From assembly GCA_009760855.2 (NCBI GenBank), contig WPIO01000196.1, forward strand, positions 120,001-184,000: a stretch of DNA of 64,000 nt. Direction: 5' to 3'. The notes under the pieces were generated by a model. That model searched no databases and had not been told where the DNA came from. It saw only the letters and a program-made list of their open reading frames with translations. This DNA comes from Cristatella mucedo. Lineage: Eukaryota > Bryozoa > Phylactolaemata > Cristatellidae. Numbering within the stretch: the stretch's first letter is position 1; each line of letters starts with the position of its first letter. The position numbers and the translations under genes were made by a program. This document shows positions 29,060 to 64,000 of the stretch, one piece after another.

Positions 29060-30890
29060 CCGGCACTCGCAGCGCCAATGTAATGTAATGTATCTCCGTC
29101 TGTAACTCCACAAAGTCAATGTAATGTATCTCCGTCTGTAACTCCACAAAGTCACAAAGACCATGTGGTTGTTACGAAGGAGAGTTTTGTATAGCACATT
29201 CACAGCCTAAACGGCTTTCGGTACGCATTCGATAGCCATCAGACTTCGTCTCACGAAACAAAGAGAAAGTGGGAAGCATAGCAGAGTCAGGAGAGTAGTT
29301 GAGGTAGTGAGTAGCATAGAAGTAGCAGCTCAGGACCGCTGAAAAGGATGTGCCATAGTCGGCAGTAGGAGAGTAGTTGTCGTTGCGTAGGAATTGTGGA
29401 AGCGAGTTCCACAGTCTAGGACCTGCAGAGCTAAAGCTTCTGTCGCCAACTGTCTTTAAGCGGAGGAATGGGACAGCTAATTTATTGTCCACGCAGGACC
29501 TGAGGGAACGAACAGGCTGAAACTGATGCAGTAGTTCAGCTAGGTACAAATGAGCCAAGCCGTGGCTTTGTGGGTCAGCATAAGAACTTTGCTCTGTATC
29601 CGTTGCTCAACCGGCAACCATCCTAGGTCTTTCAGCAAAGGAGACACGTGCTCAAACCGCTGGGACTTGAAGACCAGCCTTGCAGCCATATTCATAGCGT
29701 GCTGCAGTGGCCTAATAGCTTTCTTTGGCAGCCTAGCCAAAAGGGAATTACAATAATCAAGCCGAGACAGAACTAAAGAGCTAGTTAAATTTTTTTACAA
29801 GCCACTGTGGGAGACAGCTTCTAATCTTGGATAGGGATTGGATGTGATGGCTAGCTGTAGAAGCAGTCTTCTGAATGAAGCTTTTGAAATTGAGGCAGCT
29901 GTCGAACACGACACCTAAATTTCGAGCACGTGGTGATGGTCGCACAATAGCATCACCAATGAGAACAGTAAAGCCTTTTAATCCAGCCACACACTTAGGG
30001 TGTCCTATGAGCAGCAGTTCAGTTTTATCGACATTTAGTTCCAAGAAGTTTTCTGACATCCAGGATCGAATATCGGCAAGGCAAGCATTCAGTTTCTCAG
30101 TTGCCGCAGCAGATTCCGACGGTTTGAATGACAAATACAATTGAGTATCGTCAGCATAAAAGTGATATCATATTCAATGTGCCTTAATCACTTTTCCCAG
30201 AGGTTGTGTATAAATGAAGAACAGCAAGGGACCGAGTACAGACCCTTGAGGGACTCCACAGGTGACCCTTCTCGTGTCTGAGACCTGACCCCACACGACA
30301 CGGATTGAACAAGATCAGACAGGAAGATTTAAACCACGCCAGTGCTTCGTCTGCCAGACCGATCGTTGTTCTCAGTCGTTCAAGCAGAACTTCGTGATCA
30401 ATGGTGTCGAAGGCAGCAGACAGATCTAGCAGAGCTAGGGCAGTGATATTCCCGTCGTCGTTGCCGCGTAGAATGTCATGGTTAACACGGAGGAGAGCAG
30501 TTTCAGTGAGGTGCTGCCTCTTGAACCCTGATTGAAATTTTTCTGAAATTCCATTATTTTCAATATGTTCAACCAGCTGCTCAGCAACAATTTTTCAAGA
30601 ATCTTTGATAAGAACGGAAGAAGGGAAACTGGGTGATAGTTTGAAAGGATCTCTGTGTCTAATCCAGGCTTTTTAAGAGTGGTTCTAACGACTGCCGATT
30701 TGAAGGACTTGGGGACGACCCCTCCTCCCAAAGAAGCATTAAAAATCTTGGTTATGGCAGGGCTAAGTTGGTCTGCTAGTGAAGACCACAGAGATGAAGG
30801 TATAGGGTCTTCAGGAGACGAACTCTTTTTGCTAGACCTTATTAAGGCAGCCACATCGCATGCAGAAACAGAATGGCGTACGAACTAGAA
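29060..30890 (-). pseudogene. 5'-truncated L2/CR1-like LINE with decayed reverse transcriptase
   Basis: In minus-strand order this gives RT finger/palm motifs (PIPSSLWSSL, LSNYHPVSLLPFLSKILEK), a YADD catalytic box at 30147-30158, then WMSENFLELNVDKTELLLIG, LGWLPVEQRI and LWNSLPQFL near the C-terminus. In-frame stops just before YADD and several frame breaks show it is dead. The 3' end carries a tandem copy of a ctttgtggagttacagacgg-type unit (about 29079-29153). Confidence 0.85.
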
Positions 30891-32232
30891 CAGCCAAGCT
30901 ACAATCTAGAACGGCCGATCTGCAAAGCCGACGCGCCGAGGCGAGCGACTCGCGATAGCGCGCTTCCGGCGGGCGCGTGTCACCCATCCCCCCTACACGA
31001 GGGCACGAGGTCGCCTACCTACCGGATTGGGTCGCCTATCGCGTCGCCTACCGAACACGAGGCACGAGGGCGCGAGCGTGACGTCAGGCTGACGGTCGCG
31101 TCGTCGAGCGACGCCTCGACCTCGTGCCTGGCCAACCTGGTCCGTCGCTGGATTCGACAGGCGAGCCGGGGAAAATGGCCGCACGGAGAAAACTCCAACC
31201 GGAAATGCCGAGTCGCTACAGTCGCCCCAGTCGCTAGCGCTTTGAGCGCGAAACGGTCGCTCGAGTGCGTTTTTTTTACTTCGACGAAGCCGCGAAGCGA
31301 TATAGCCCACTGCAGAGGATAGCGGCAACGCGAAGGTAGGAGTTGTCTGACCTGCTTCCGCTGCAGGCGGCGTCTCGCTGAGCCGTTGAGAAAAGCGTCG
31401 GAAGTAAGCTCCGCGACGTGCGCGCGTGTGCGCGCGAGGGAGGGATTTGATTTCGATCCTTGGCCGCGCCAAGCGGCCTGGCGCGGCGTTAACCGGCGCT
31501 TCCGGCGCCGGCGCTAGGCGCTTCCGCCTCCGCCGCTGTCGCTGGCGAGCACGACGGGACGGTGCCGCTCGCACTGCACGCGACAACGCCAGAATGACTC
31601 GCACGTTGGCGGCGACAACCGGTCGACGACGACGCCGCCACTCAGCAGCAGCAGGCTTCCGACGATCCGCGCTGTCCGCCGTTTTCAGCTTTTCAGGCGT
31701 CGTGAGCGTTTGAGTTGAGCTTGTTTTGTCTCGTTTTGTCGATGACTGTGCGCCACCGACAGCCGGCATATTGCGGCGGCACACCGACTGCCGTCGAGTC
31801 GCTCTCGGACGCACGCGGGTGGGCTAGGCGTGGCGCGCTGGGCGCGCATCAGCGGCGTTTCGCGGAGGTAGCACTTTCTCTGCAGAGGGAATCGTGGGCG
31901 GAGTTGTTCGGGAATTGTGGACGGACGGAGCTGCGGCGGACTCGGCGCCTCGGCGAAGCGGCTCTCGCGGCAGCGCGTCGCAAACGCCGCCGCCGCCGCC
32001 GCCGCCATTGTTCGCCCGCCATTGATCGCTGGCTCGCTCGCTTTGGGTTTCGCGCCTCTGCCTCCCAGCGATTCTCAAGCGAGCTCTACTTCTTCTGCGA
32101 CTCTCTTCGCGCCTCACTTCTCACCGGGTGCGAGATTTTTCGTACGGCGTTCGACTTCCGCGCCAGGAGACAGCAGCAGCGGCGCCGCACACGGCTGCGG
32201 CGCCGCTGCCGCCTCCACCGCGGCCGCAGGGG
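30891..32232. other. GC-rich DNA upstream of receptor 2
   Basis: Rich in CpG with GCC runs near 31985-32005; likely promoter and 5' UTR of receptor 2. Long open frames on both strands are compositional. No core promoter element identified. Confidence 0.45.
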
Positions 32233-41794
<9,562 letters not shown>

Positions 41795-43453
41795 CTCCTT
41801 CGGCGGCAGCAGCAGCCGACTTGGAGGAGAGCCGCCGTGCCGCTTTGGCCCGCCGCACACGTGGGTCACTGCAGATGCCGCAGCAGCCGCCGATCTCGGA
41901 CGGCGCGTGCGTCGACCAAGAAGCCGCCGCCCGCTGCGTCGGCCGTTCAAGGCGGCTGCGGCGGCGGCGGGAGGCTCGAGACGAACGGCCGCTTTGCGGC
42001 CTTGCTTTTCGAGCGGTTCAAATTGCTGCAGCCGAGCTCGCGCACCGGGGCGAAGAGGGCTCGGCCGCGTGACTGGCCACGAGGCTCGGCCAATGAGCCA
42101 ATCGGCGACGAGCTCGAGCGACGCTCAGCTGACGGACGTGAGCGAGAGCGGCTACGCCAAGCGGGAGGCTACCGTGACCGGGACTCGATCCAGCCTCGCC
42201 ACGAGCGAGGCCCGATCCGATTGGCGTCCGACGCCTGATCCGCGTCCGACGCCAGATTCGAGCACGGCGCCAGGGCGCCTTTGCTACGATCGGGTGCGCT
42301 TTGAGCAAACTGTTAAGAATTTTGTTGAAATTTTGCTTTCACTAATCTTCGCAGTGCTCAGCATTCAGCAGCCAGCAGCTCAGTGCCGGGTTGAGCCCGG
42401 AGGCGTATTATGAGTGGGTATTACAACTTTGGGGCTCCCTCGAATATCTCCCGTTGCGTTTTTCGCGTTGCCACACCGCAAATTTCAGTGCCCTTTTTTC
42501 AGTTTAAGCAAGAAAATTTTCGGAAAGAAGACGACTTAAGAAAGCTTGGTCGCAATTTTCAGTCCAGCCCAGGTTGTCTAGGTTGTTTTGATCCATTGTC
42601 GAACGGCTCCAGGCAAAAGCGTGATCGGCTGCTTTGAATCGGCTGCTTTAGTTTTTTTGTTTTTGTTTGTTAGTTTTTTTGTTAGTTTTAGGCGGAATTC
42701 GACAACGAGCAACTGCACGTGGCCCACACCTCCGTCTTCCGCGAGCAGCTCGCTACGCGCGTACCGGCGAGAACCGGCGCGAACTTGAAAACTCGAAAGA
42801 GCGCTGCACGCAACCACAAGACCTCGCCTTGCTTAGAGCGTCGCCCGGTCCCAAGGTCAGAGGTCGAAGCGCCGCCGCTGCTTCTGGACGGGGCGCCGAC
42901 GCAGACGCAGCAGCGACGGCTGCAGCGTCTTCGTCGTCTGCATACGTCTGCCGCCGACACGCCCGCTGCAGCAGCAGCAGCCGGGCCGTTGCAGGCGACA
43001 ACCTGCGGCAGACGAGTAGCCTCGTAGCGGCGAGCCAATCGGGCGAGCTTAAGGGCGTGGCAGACGCGTCGTTGACGAAGAGCTGAGCGGAGCTGGAGCT
43101 CCAAAGGGGCCTATCCGCTCTGCTGACCCGAGAGAGTCTCGCAGAGTCTCGCGAGAGCCGCTACCGAGCGCCGAGGTGGCGGCTGTTGTCCGGGCAGTCG
43201 GCGACGACCGTTCGAATAGGCAGAGAGTCGGCGGTCGTCGGAGAGCTCAGACGAAACCGCCCAGCATCCCTGACTTACGCTCGAGTGTCGTGAATCCATC
43301 GGCATGGTGCGCGCTTGACCGCCGCGCCCGCCGGCCGTGACCCCGGAAGCACCTCCGAAACGCGCTGGCTGCATCGAGCCTCGAGGTTCGAGCCGACCGT
43401 CTAGCAGATCCAGCGGATCCAGTCCCATCGGCCCTCGAGCGCGACCGACGTCT
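41795..43453. other. Spacer between receptor 2 and the divergent Rab gene
   Basis: GC-rich at both ends, with a T-rich middle (about 42300-42690). It includes a possible exon at 42692-43027: after a strong T-rich acceptor, a phase-0 frame starts AEFDNEQLHVAHTSVFREQL and runs to a stop. It could be an alternative 3' exon of receptor 2, but no donor partner is convincing. A GCC run lies at 43480-43505, just after the first Rab exon. Confidence 0.4.
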
Positions 43454-57932
<14,479 letters not shown>

Positions 57933-59915
57933 GCAGCACGTGATCGCAGCCGCGGCCGCTGACGCACGAGCTCGGCACGAGGTGGCTGCAGCAGCGGCCA
58001 CTGCCTAGCAAGGAGCGATCCGGCCTCGGGTGATCCAGCCTCGAGCTCCGAGCTCTCCGGTCGCTGAGTGCGGACGTCCTCGTGTGTGCGCGCTCAGCCG
58101 CCGCATTCTCCTCGTTCTCCGTTGGCTTTCGTCGTCTGCCACTCGGCGCGGCGGCCGCTGCCGCCACGCTTCATTCAGCACCACCCGGGACGTCTCTCTG
58201 TGTGCGCTCCACCGAGCGAACTGGACTGAGCGAGCTGGCAGCTGGTGGTCGGCATCGCTGCTGCTGCTGCTGCGACGGAAGCCCGCTTGGGCTGTGGCCT
58301 TCACTCATTGGGGGAGATCATCCCGCAGCAGCAGCGTCTAGGCAAAGCGGAGCAACGACCCGTGAGCTCGCAGCATTGCTTTTTTCGTGCGGCTGGCACG
58401 TGTGTATTGTGACCACGCGCCTCCCTTAACCAGTTGCGTGCAGCAACAAGCATCCGGTCGTCTACCTGGCTCCAGTGTGTATATTTATTTGAGTCTCACT
58501 GCTGTCTGTTGGTTTCTGATTTCGTCTGCCTGGCAAATGACTTGTGCATTTTGGGTGAGGGAGAGTGAGCCGTGCACGTGTGACTCGATGTGCAGTACTG
58601 GTTAGCTGCCCTGCTTCTGCTGTTGCTGCCGCCACGTAAGTGTACATGCTTCGATTGTTAGCTTGCTTGCTGTCTTTCTGCGCTTGCCATTGTAACATAC
58701 TTCTTGTTCCAAGTAATGACTATGCCAGGGATGTATTGTCTCTTTTGTCGCCTGCAATCGTTGTACAAGTGGCCTGACTGTGACTCTTTGGGTTCGACCA
58801 GGTGACTTTTGCAGTGCTGTGAAGCCACTGCTATCCGATTGCCGGATTGGCTGTGGGATCTAATGGCGAGTATCGAGGTGTGGTTGATTGTTCTAGGTGG
58901 TTCTAGATTGTTCTAGATGCCGCTACTCGTTAACATGAACAGCAGGCCATACGATCGACCATGTTTTACTACAAAGGGCTTCTTAAGCTTGGCCACGATG
59001 TGTTGCCGAACATGTTGCACTCTTACAAGGTGGTAGATATTATTGCCGTCTGTGGTCAACTTGTCTGTCGCAGCAACTTGCTCTTTGGTCATAGTTTAAA
59101 AATGTTCCCGAATTGTTGATGCCTTGCTCTAACAAGAGCAGCTTGGTAGTAACCATTTTTGCTAGCGAAGTACGTCACAGCCCCCTGCAATTTTAGGCCG
59201 TATCTGGTTGTCGCTGATTGAAAGAATGACCTTTTGGGAATATCCTACGAGAAAACGATTTTGAGCTGTTTTTTTGCCAGTTATTGTTCTCGGGTCATGA
59301 GTCGTCGAGCGTGAGTAGATCGGCTGGCGAGTCACCGACCACCTTTAGCATCTGTGCGACAGTTGGAGCATGTCTGAAGCGAGAGAATTGGAACCGAACT
59401 GAAGCGCCACGTAGCGAGCGGTACCAGTGGCCTCGGTGTCGCTGAACTCGATCTCGGTCCTGGGCAGAAAAAGCTCTCTTTTATTTCCCCCGGACTCGCT
59501 CTGAATGAAGAGCTGCTGCAAGGCTGCTTCTTTCGGCTCGGAAGTTGAGCAAGGCTTGCATCGAACGGCTAGCCTGGCTTTTGCCGTGGAGCATTAAGTT
59601 TGTCTCAAATGAAGCCTGTTGCCTCCCGAGTTGTCTTGATTAAGAGCCTTTGTGCATTTGGTCTTCAGATTCAGTTCAATACAGACCGTGTGCAGTGTGT
59701 AATGCACTCTCGTGAGAAAGGAGCTCCAATGCAGACGTGCTAGGAACCTGGAGTGGCTTACCTAGTAATGATTATAGCCTATGAATTACGTTCAGCTTCA
59801 CTTTCATGCCCTTTAAACCACAGGCCCATTGATTAGCCTCAGGAAGAAATGTAGGAAGTCAAAAATAAAATGGGAACCTCCTGGAGTCCACTTTATAAAC
59901 AGTACTGTTGACATC
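57933..59915. other. Rab1 3' region, no further gene seen
   Basis: After the Rab1 stop this runs from GC-rich to balanced unique sequence. Short open frames have no domain signature. No clear poly(A) signal within the first kilobase. Confidence 0.45.
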
Positions 59916-59918
59916 GTG

Positions 59919-60055
59919 AGCTGGTTTGGCCCAGTAGTTAAGGTGCTCGCTCCGATCAAGGTCTGGCCGTGGTTGTGTTCTCAAGCCCCGAGGCACGTGA
60001 AGCACCTGAATAGAGATTCTCTTAGGGCACTATGCAAATTAAATGAATTATAATT
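59919..60055 (+). mobile_element. SINE family A copy, + strand
   Basis: tRNA-like head (ctggtttggcccagtagtta, then aggtgctcgc) followed by a LINE-type tail ending in an AATTA repeat. Confidence 0.75.
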
Positions 60056-60199
60056 ATACAGTGTGCCGCATAGCCAGGAATTCCGTTGAGGAATCGAAAG
60101 TTTTTGGGATTTGCAAATGTACCTGTGGCTAACGGTAATAATAAACAGTTTGGATAGCTTCGTACGGAAAAATCACTTTCTATGTACTTGCATTAGCTT

Positions 60200-60560
60200 A
60201 GCTTTTGCATTGCATTAGCTGGAAATGGTGCATGCCAATTCTTACCTTCTTTCTAAATGCCGATTTATCTATCAGGGGCCTGGCGTCGGTGCATTCGGAG
60301 TTTCCAGGCTTTTTTAGAGCACACAAACAGGAGGCATGCCCTCCAAATGATATGAGTGTGGTTGTAGGTGCAGCTAAATGATTATAGTCGGAGGAGTGGT
60401 AAATTCGGTATGTTTCTGAAGGTCTGCTTATGAAGTGTCCCAGATAAGCTGGCCGGAGCAAGAGAAAGAATGAAGGACCTTGAAGTCGATAACCTGCTTT
60501 ATGGGGCTGCCGGTGCCCGTCGGTAGGTAGGAGTGGTTGGCTTAATACCGAAGGTGAAGG
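60200..60560 (-). mobile_element. Old LINE 3' fragment
   Basis: The minus strand retains a reading related to the C-terminal LINE region (GYRLQGPSFFLLLRPAYLGHF) with many changes. Confidence 0.5.
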
Positions 60561-62899
60561 TGACACCGATGAGAACTAGCATCGAAGGTGCTGTAGAAGA
60601 ACGTGTTCAGCGAGTTAACCGAGCCCACTTTTAAATTCGGAAGACCTAGGGTTAAGAAACACGTTGGTGGGCCGGAAGTGTCAAGGTCGATGACCTTTAG
60701 CCAGAAGCTTTCGTCGTCGAGTAAAGGCAGACAGGCTCCAGGCGTGCTTTCTATGTCCAGCTGCACATTATAGACCGCCCAGGAGATACTGTAGGGACAT
60801 GTTTTATAATCGATCACTTTCGAGACTTATGCCATTATCTCGGCCTTGCCAAATGTGCACGGCTTTGCGATGACGAATCGTTGCAACTTGAGGTGCATGA
60901 GGTGATGGCCTACGGCAGTCGGTAGCTCTCAGGCGAGACCGACTCCTCGCCAAGGTGCGATCAGTTGTTTCACCTTGAGTGGGAGGGCAAGTTCTGCAGT
61001 TTCCAATGACTGCATTTCTTTGCGACGGGTTCGTCTTGACTTGTCCTAATATTCGCCTGCGTCCACTTGCTTAGACCTCATGACATTCCGTCGTATCTCC
61101 GTTGGGACTGTCCACGTCGTACACTCTAATAGTTGATTATGTTTTGAGCTTCTACGCGAAGCTGCGATTATGCATATTATTCTTGCTAGTCAGCTGGCAA
61201 GCTTTATCTCTAGCACATATGTGAAGTGCCTAGCGAGAGAGAGCGTTCGAGATAAAGAAGAGACATTTCTCTTAGAGTAAACTAAAATTGCATTACCCTT
61301 GTTATTATCATCGGAGCAGGAGCTGCTAGAACTGGCCGGGCGCTGCGGCCAGCGCACGGAAATCGGTCGTAGCTCTAGTACTTGATGAATGGCCTTGACC
61401 TACGAGATCGCGGTACCTGTCGACCAGTTGCGGCTGGCTTCTATCTCGACGACAGGCCCTGGGCTCAGGTGCTCTCCCTTGCAAGCCTGGTAATCAAGCC
61501 AGGTACTTGCTTGGCTTACATTGCCGCTTTCCCCGGTTGGGTCCAGGGGCGTAGCAAGATCGGGGCAGACAGGCTTCAGACTTTTGGATCGGCTGTGTCG
61601 CTTGCTGCGAGCACGGTCAAGGCTCGGCCCCATTAAGAGTTTAGCCCCCCCCCCCACCTAGTTAAAACAATTAGCTGGCTTTGCAGCCTCGTTTGCATGG
61701 CGGCAGAAGAGCCTTAACGGCTGTTGCCACCGCTTGCAGTTGGCTATAAAGGATCGCTCACTGCAGGATTCGAAGCCAACACTTCGGTCGTGAAGAGCGA
61801 GCACCTTACCTCCTGGGCTATTACAGCCCATAACAGATTCCTGGCTGCGTCCCTCCGGAATGGCTACAGTCACTTCATGTGCTAGCCAGGGCCGTCGCAT
61901 TTTTGTACTCTCTTTTTCCCGATAGGCACCTTATTTGAATACAGCTAAACTGCTCCACAACTAATCCAAGCCCGAGTCGGGTTACTTTCCTCAATGCTTT
62001 CCTCGCCCAGAGTTTCCTCAGCGATTTCCTCGCCCTCATTTCGGCCACTGCGAGTTACAAGTACATATTTCTGCTCCAGGTAAGTCGGAGATTCGGGTAA
62101 CTCGACCACTTCCATGCAAAAATATATCAAAAATCAGAGTTGATCCCAGAACACTTTTAAGATCTGCATGCAGTAAGTAGATTTGACATTGCCGCGAACA
62201 GTGTGGTGGCAACAAAGTCTGCCAGCTATGCATTGTGGGTACTGCCCTCCAGCACGTCGAATTCTCTCAACTCGCTGTACGTATTGTCGTACTCGCGACG
62301 CTCCCTATGGCTCCGGTGGCTGGCTACTAGCTATTGTGCAATTGCTACTAGCTATTGTGCAATCGTCGCTCAGGACTACTCAGCCGCTCGCTCACAAAGA
62401 GAGAGAGAGAGAACGGCTGAAGAGCTCTGAGCAGTGCCCGCATGTTGCACAGATGACCTTAGAGGGCGACGCTGCTGAGCAGCGGCAAGTCTGAAGGTGC
62501 TCGGAGACATGCTGGTTAATGTCTAGTTCTTTTCTCCCGGACGCGCGGCCTCGTCCGTGCTTTGCCTCGGGCAGCGACGAGCAGGAACGAGGAGCCTCGG
62601 TAACTGCCCAGCAGCAGAGCCGGCTCAGCGTTTGGCAGCTTAGCGATCGATCGATCCGTTGCTAAGCGATCGAATCGGTCGATCGCTAAGCTTCGACAGC
62701 TTGGCGGTCGATCGATCGTACGTCCGGTGAGCTGAAAAAGCCTGGCTGGCCAGTGTAGGGAGCCCTTGAAAGCGTGGCACACACCTCGCTGGGCCTTCAC
62801 TTGAGCTTCCTCCTTTTCGCTCTCCCTCTGTCCGACGTCATCGCCGAACACATGCACAGCACTACCTACAGTGTATATGCGTCTTTATTCTTCGCTATG
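60561..62899. other. Repeat-poor tail region, no gene supported
   Basis: Contains a + strand LINE tail (about 61215-61290), a family B SINE (61690-61830, minus), a poly-C run (61647-61656) and overlapping cgatcgat-rich inverted repeats (62640-62720). Open frames on both strands lack recognisable motifs. Confidence 0.45.
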
Positions 62900-63035
62900 G
62901 TGAGATGGTTTGGTCCGGCGGTTAAGCTTCGCGCCCCGACCGAGGTCGTGGCCTCGAGCCCCCGACGCATATGCGAAGCGCCTGAATAGAGATTTAAGTT
63001 CTCTTGTGGTGTTGTACAAATAAATTATGCGTGTA

Positions 63036-63092
<57 letters not shown>

Positions 63093-63095
63093 TTC
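62900..63095 (+). mobile_element. SINE family A copy and (TA)n run
   Basis: A full SINE head and tail (62900-63028) followed by about 55 bp of TA. Confidence 0.8.
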
Positions 63096-63099
63096 GACC

Positions 63100-63425
63100 C
63101 TTCCAAGTCTCGCTGCTCATACGGGTCACTGAGTCGTCACTGCATTCCCTGAAGGTTAACGAGAGTAAGACCGAGCAAGTTGTTATGGCTAAACCTAGTG
63201 CCTCCCAAAAGTTCTTAGCCTCATTAATTGATTCATGTAGCACTCCAGCGATGTCTGCCCAGACTCGATGCTTCCTGCGCCTAAACGACTTGTCACTAGT
63301 TAAGCACACATCCTCTCCGGTCAAGTCGACCTATTTTCAGCTTGGGAATATCGCCAAAATCAGTGCCAGCTTAGACAAGAGTGCTACAGTCCGACCAGTT
63401 CGCTCGTTCGCATATAGATCGTCTA
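63100..63425 (+). mobile_element. LINE reverse-transcriptase fragment
   Basis: The + strand reads LKVNESKTEQVVMAK and later DLSLVKHTSSPVKSTYFQLG, both matching conserved blocks of L2/CR1-type reverse transcriptases. 5' and 3' truncated. Confidence 0.7.
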
Positions 63426-63656
63426 GATGAGTCGCCCATGTAGATTGTCTAAATGCGTCGCATCTAGACGGCAACTCTCTTTATTCGGGACTCTCGACCT
63501 GCTCACTTGATAGTCTACAACTGCTGCACAGCTCCTCGTCAGGTCTGTCATCAGCTGTGTGGCTGTCGCGAGACACCACTTCCGTCCGAGCATTGGCTCT
63601 CCCTCTCTCTCGCCCTCCATCTTCTCTTCTCTCTCTCCCTCTGTGTGTCGGTCTGT

Positions 63657-63724
<68 letters not shown>

Positions 63725-64000
63725 TCGATTTCCAGAATCACTTAGCTCAGGTCGTTTACCGGAATTAGAGGTTGAGCAAGGATTTTCATCTAGGATGGTG
63801 AAATACCCGAGAGGTTTTCATGTAGTGAGCAATAGTGGATAAGTAGTGGAAAATTGCAGCTCGCAATCAAAAGTTTTTATTCCACTGTCGCTCAACGGTT
63901 GCTCAACGAGTGGAAGTATAATGAGTGGAAATATATAAGCGGAAGTATATGCAAGTAGCGTAGTTTCGTCGTTGGTCCGGGGGGCCTCTCAAGAATAGCT
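63426..64000. other. Window end: CT microsatellite, no gene
   Basis: A (CT)n tract occupies 63655-63722. The flanking sequence shows no supportable gene. Confidence 0.6.

Overview
The window reads as nuclear DNA of an invertebrate metazoan. Genes are split by GT-AG introns, both Rab genes have animal-type sequence, and LINE fragments, tRNA-derived SINEs and very long GA/CT, TA and CTG microsatellites fill introns and spacers. The left two thirds is GC-rich with abundant CpG; the right third is closer to balanced. The lineage cannot be fixed from the sequence alone. All five gene models are on the + strand.

Layout. 1-2916: CpG-rich upstream DNA with perfect palindromes. 2917-7346: six-exon F-box/leucine-rich-repeat-like gene (tentatively FBXO41-type). 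9623-27758 (receptor 1): a 16-exon single-pass membrane protein of about 1330 residues, with signal peptide, six Ig-like domains, a Ser/Thr/Ala-rich stalk and a membrane segment followed by a two-residue tail. Its first eight ectodomain exons are two tandem copies of one four-exon cassette. 27759-32232: spacer with a decayed LINE. 32233-41794 (receptor 2): a paralogue with signal peptide, N-terminal Ser/Thr-rich region, four Ig-like domains, a membrane segment split by an intron and a cytoplasmic tail of about 90 residues. 43454-48450: divergent Rab GTPase with an uninterrupted (CTG)165 in its last intron. 52499-57932: Rab1. 57933-64000: repeat-rich DNA with no gene I can support.

The two receptors are the most unusual content. 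Their domains share motifs (W-x-I near ISHxVE; VTC-type strand B cysteines), nearly all their introns are phase 1, and each of the two N-terminal Ig-like folds is split by an internal intron. I do not recognise the family. A polymorphic self/non-self or pathogen receptor pair is a reasonable hypothesis, but it is inference. The two Rab genes share intron positions and the sizes of their three middle exons, so they are ancient duplicates; only one is a canonical Rab1.

Exon boundaries were placed by hand from splice dinucleotides, reading-frame phase and similarity between paralogous exons. Transcript data would be the decisive test.
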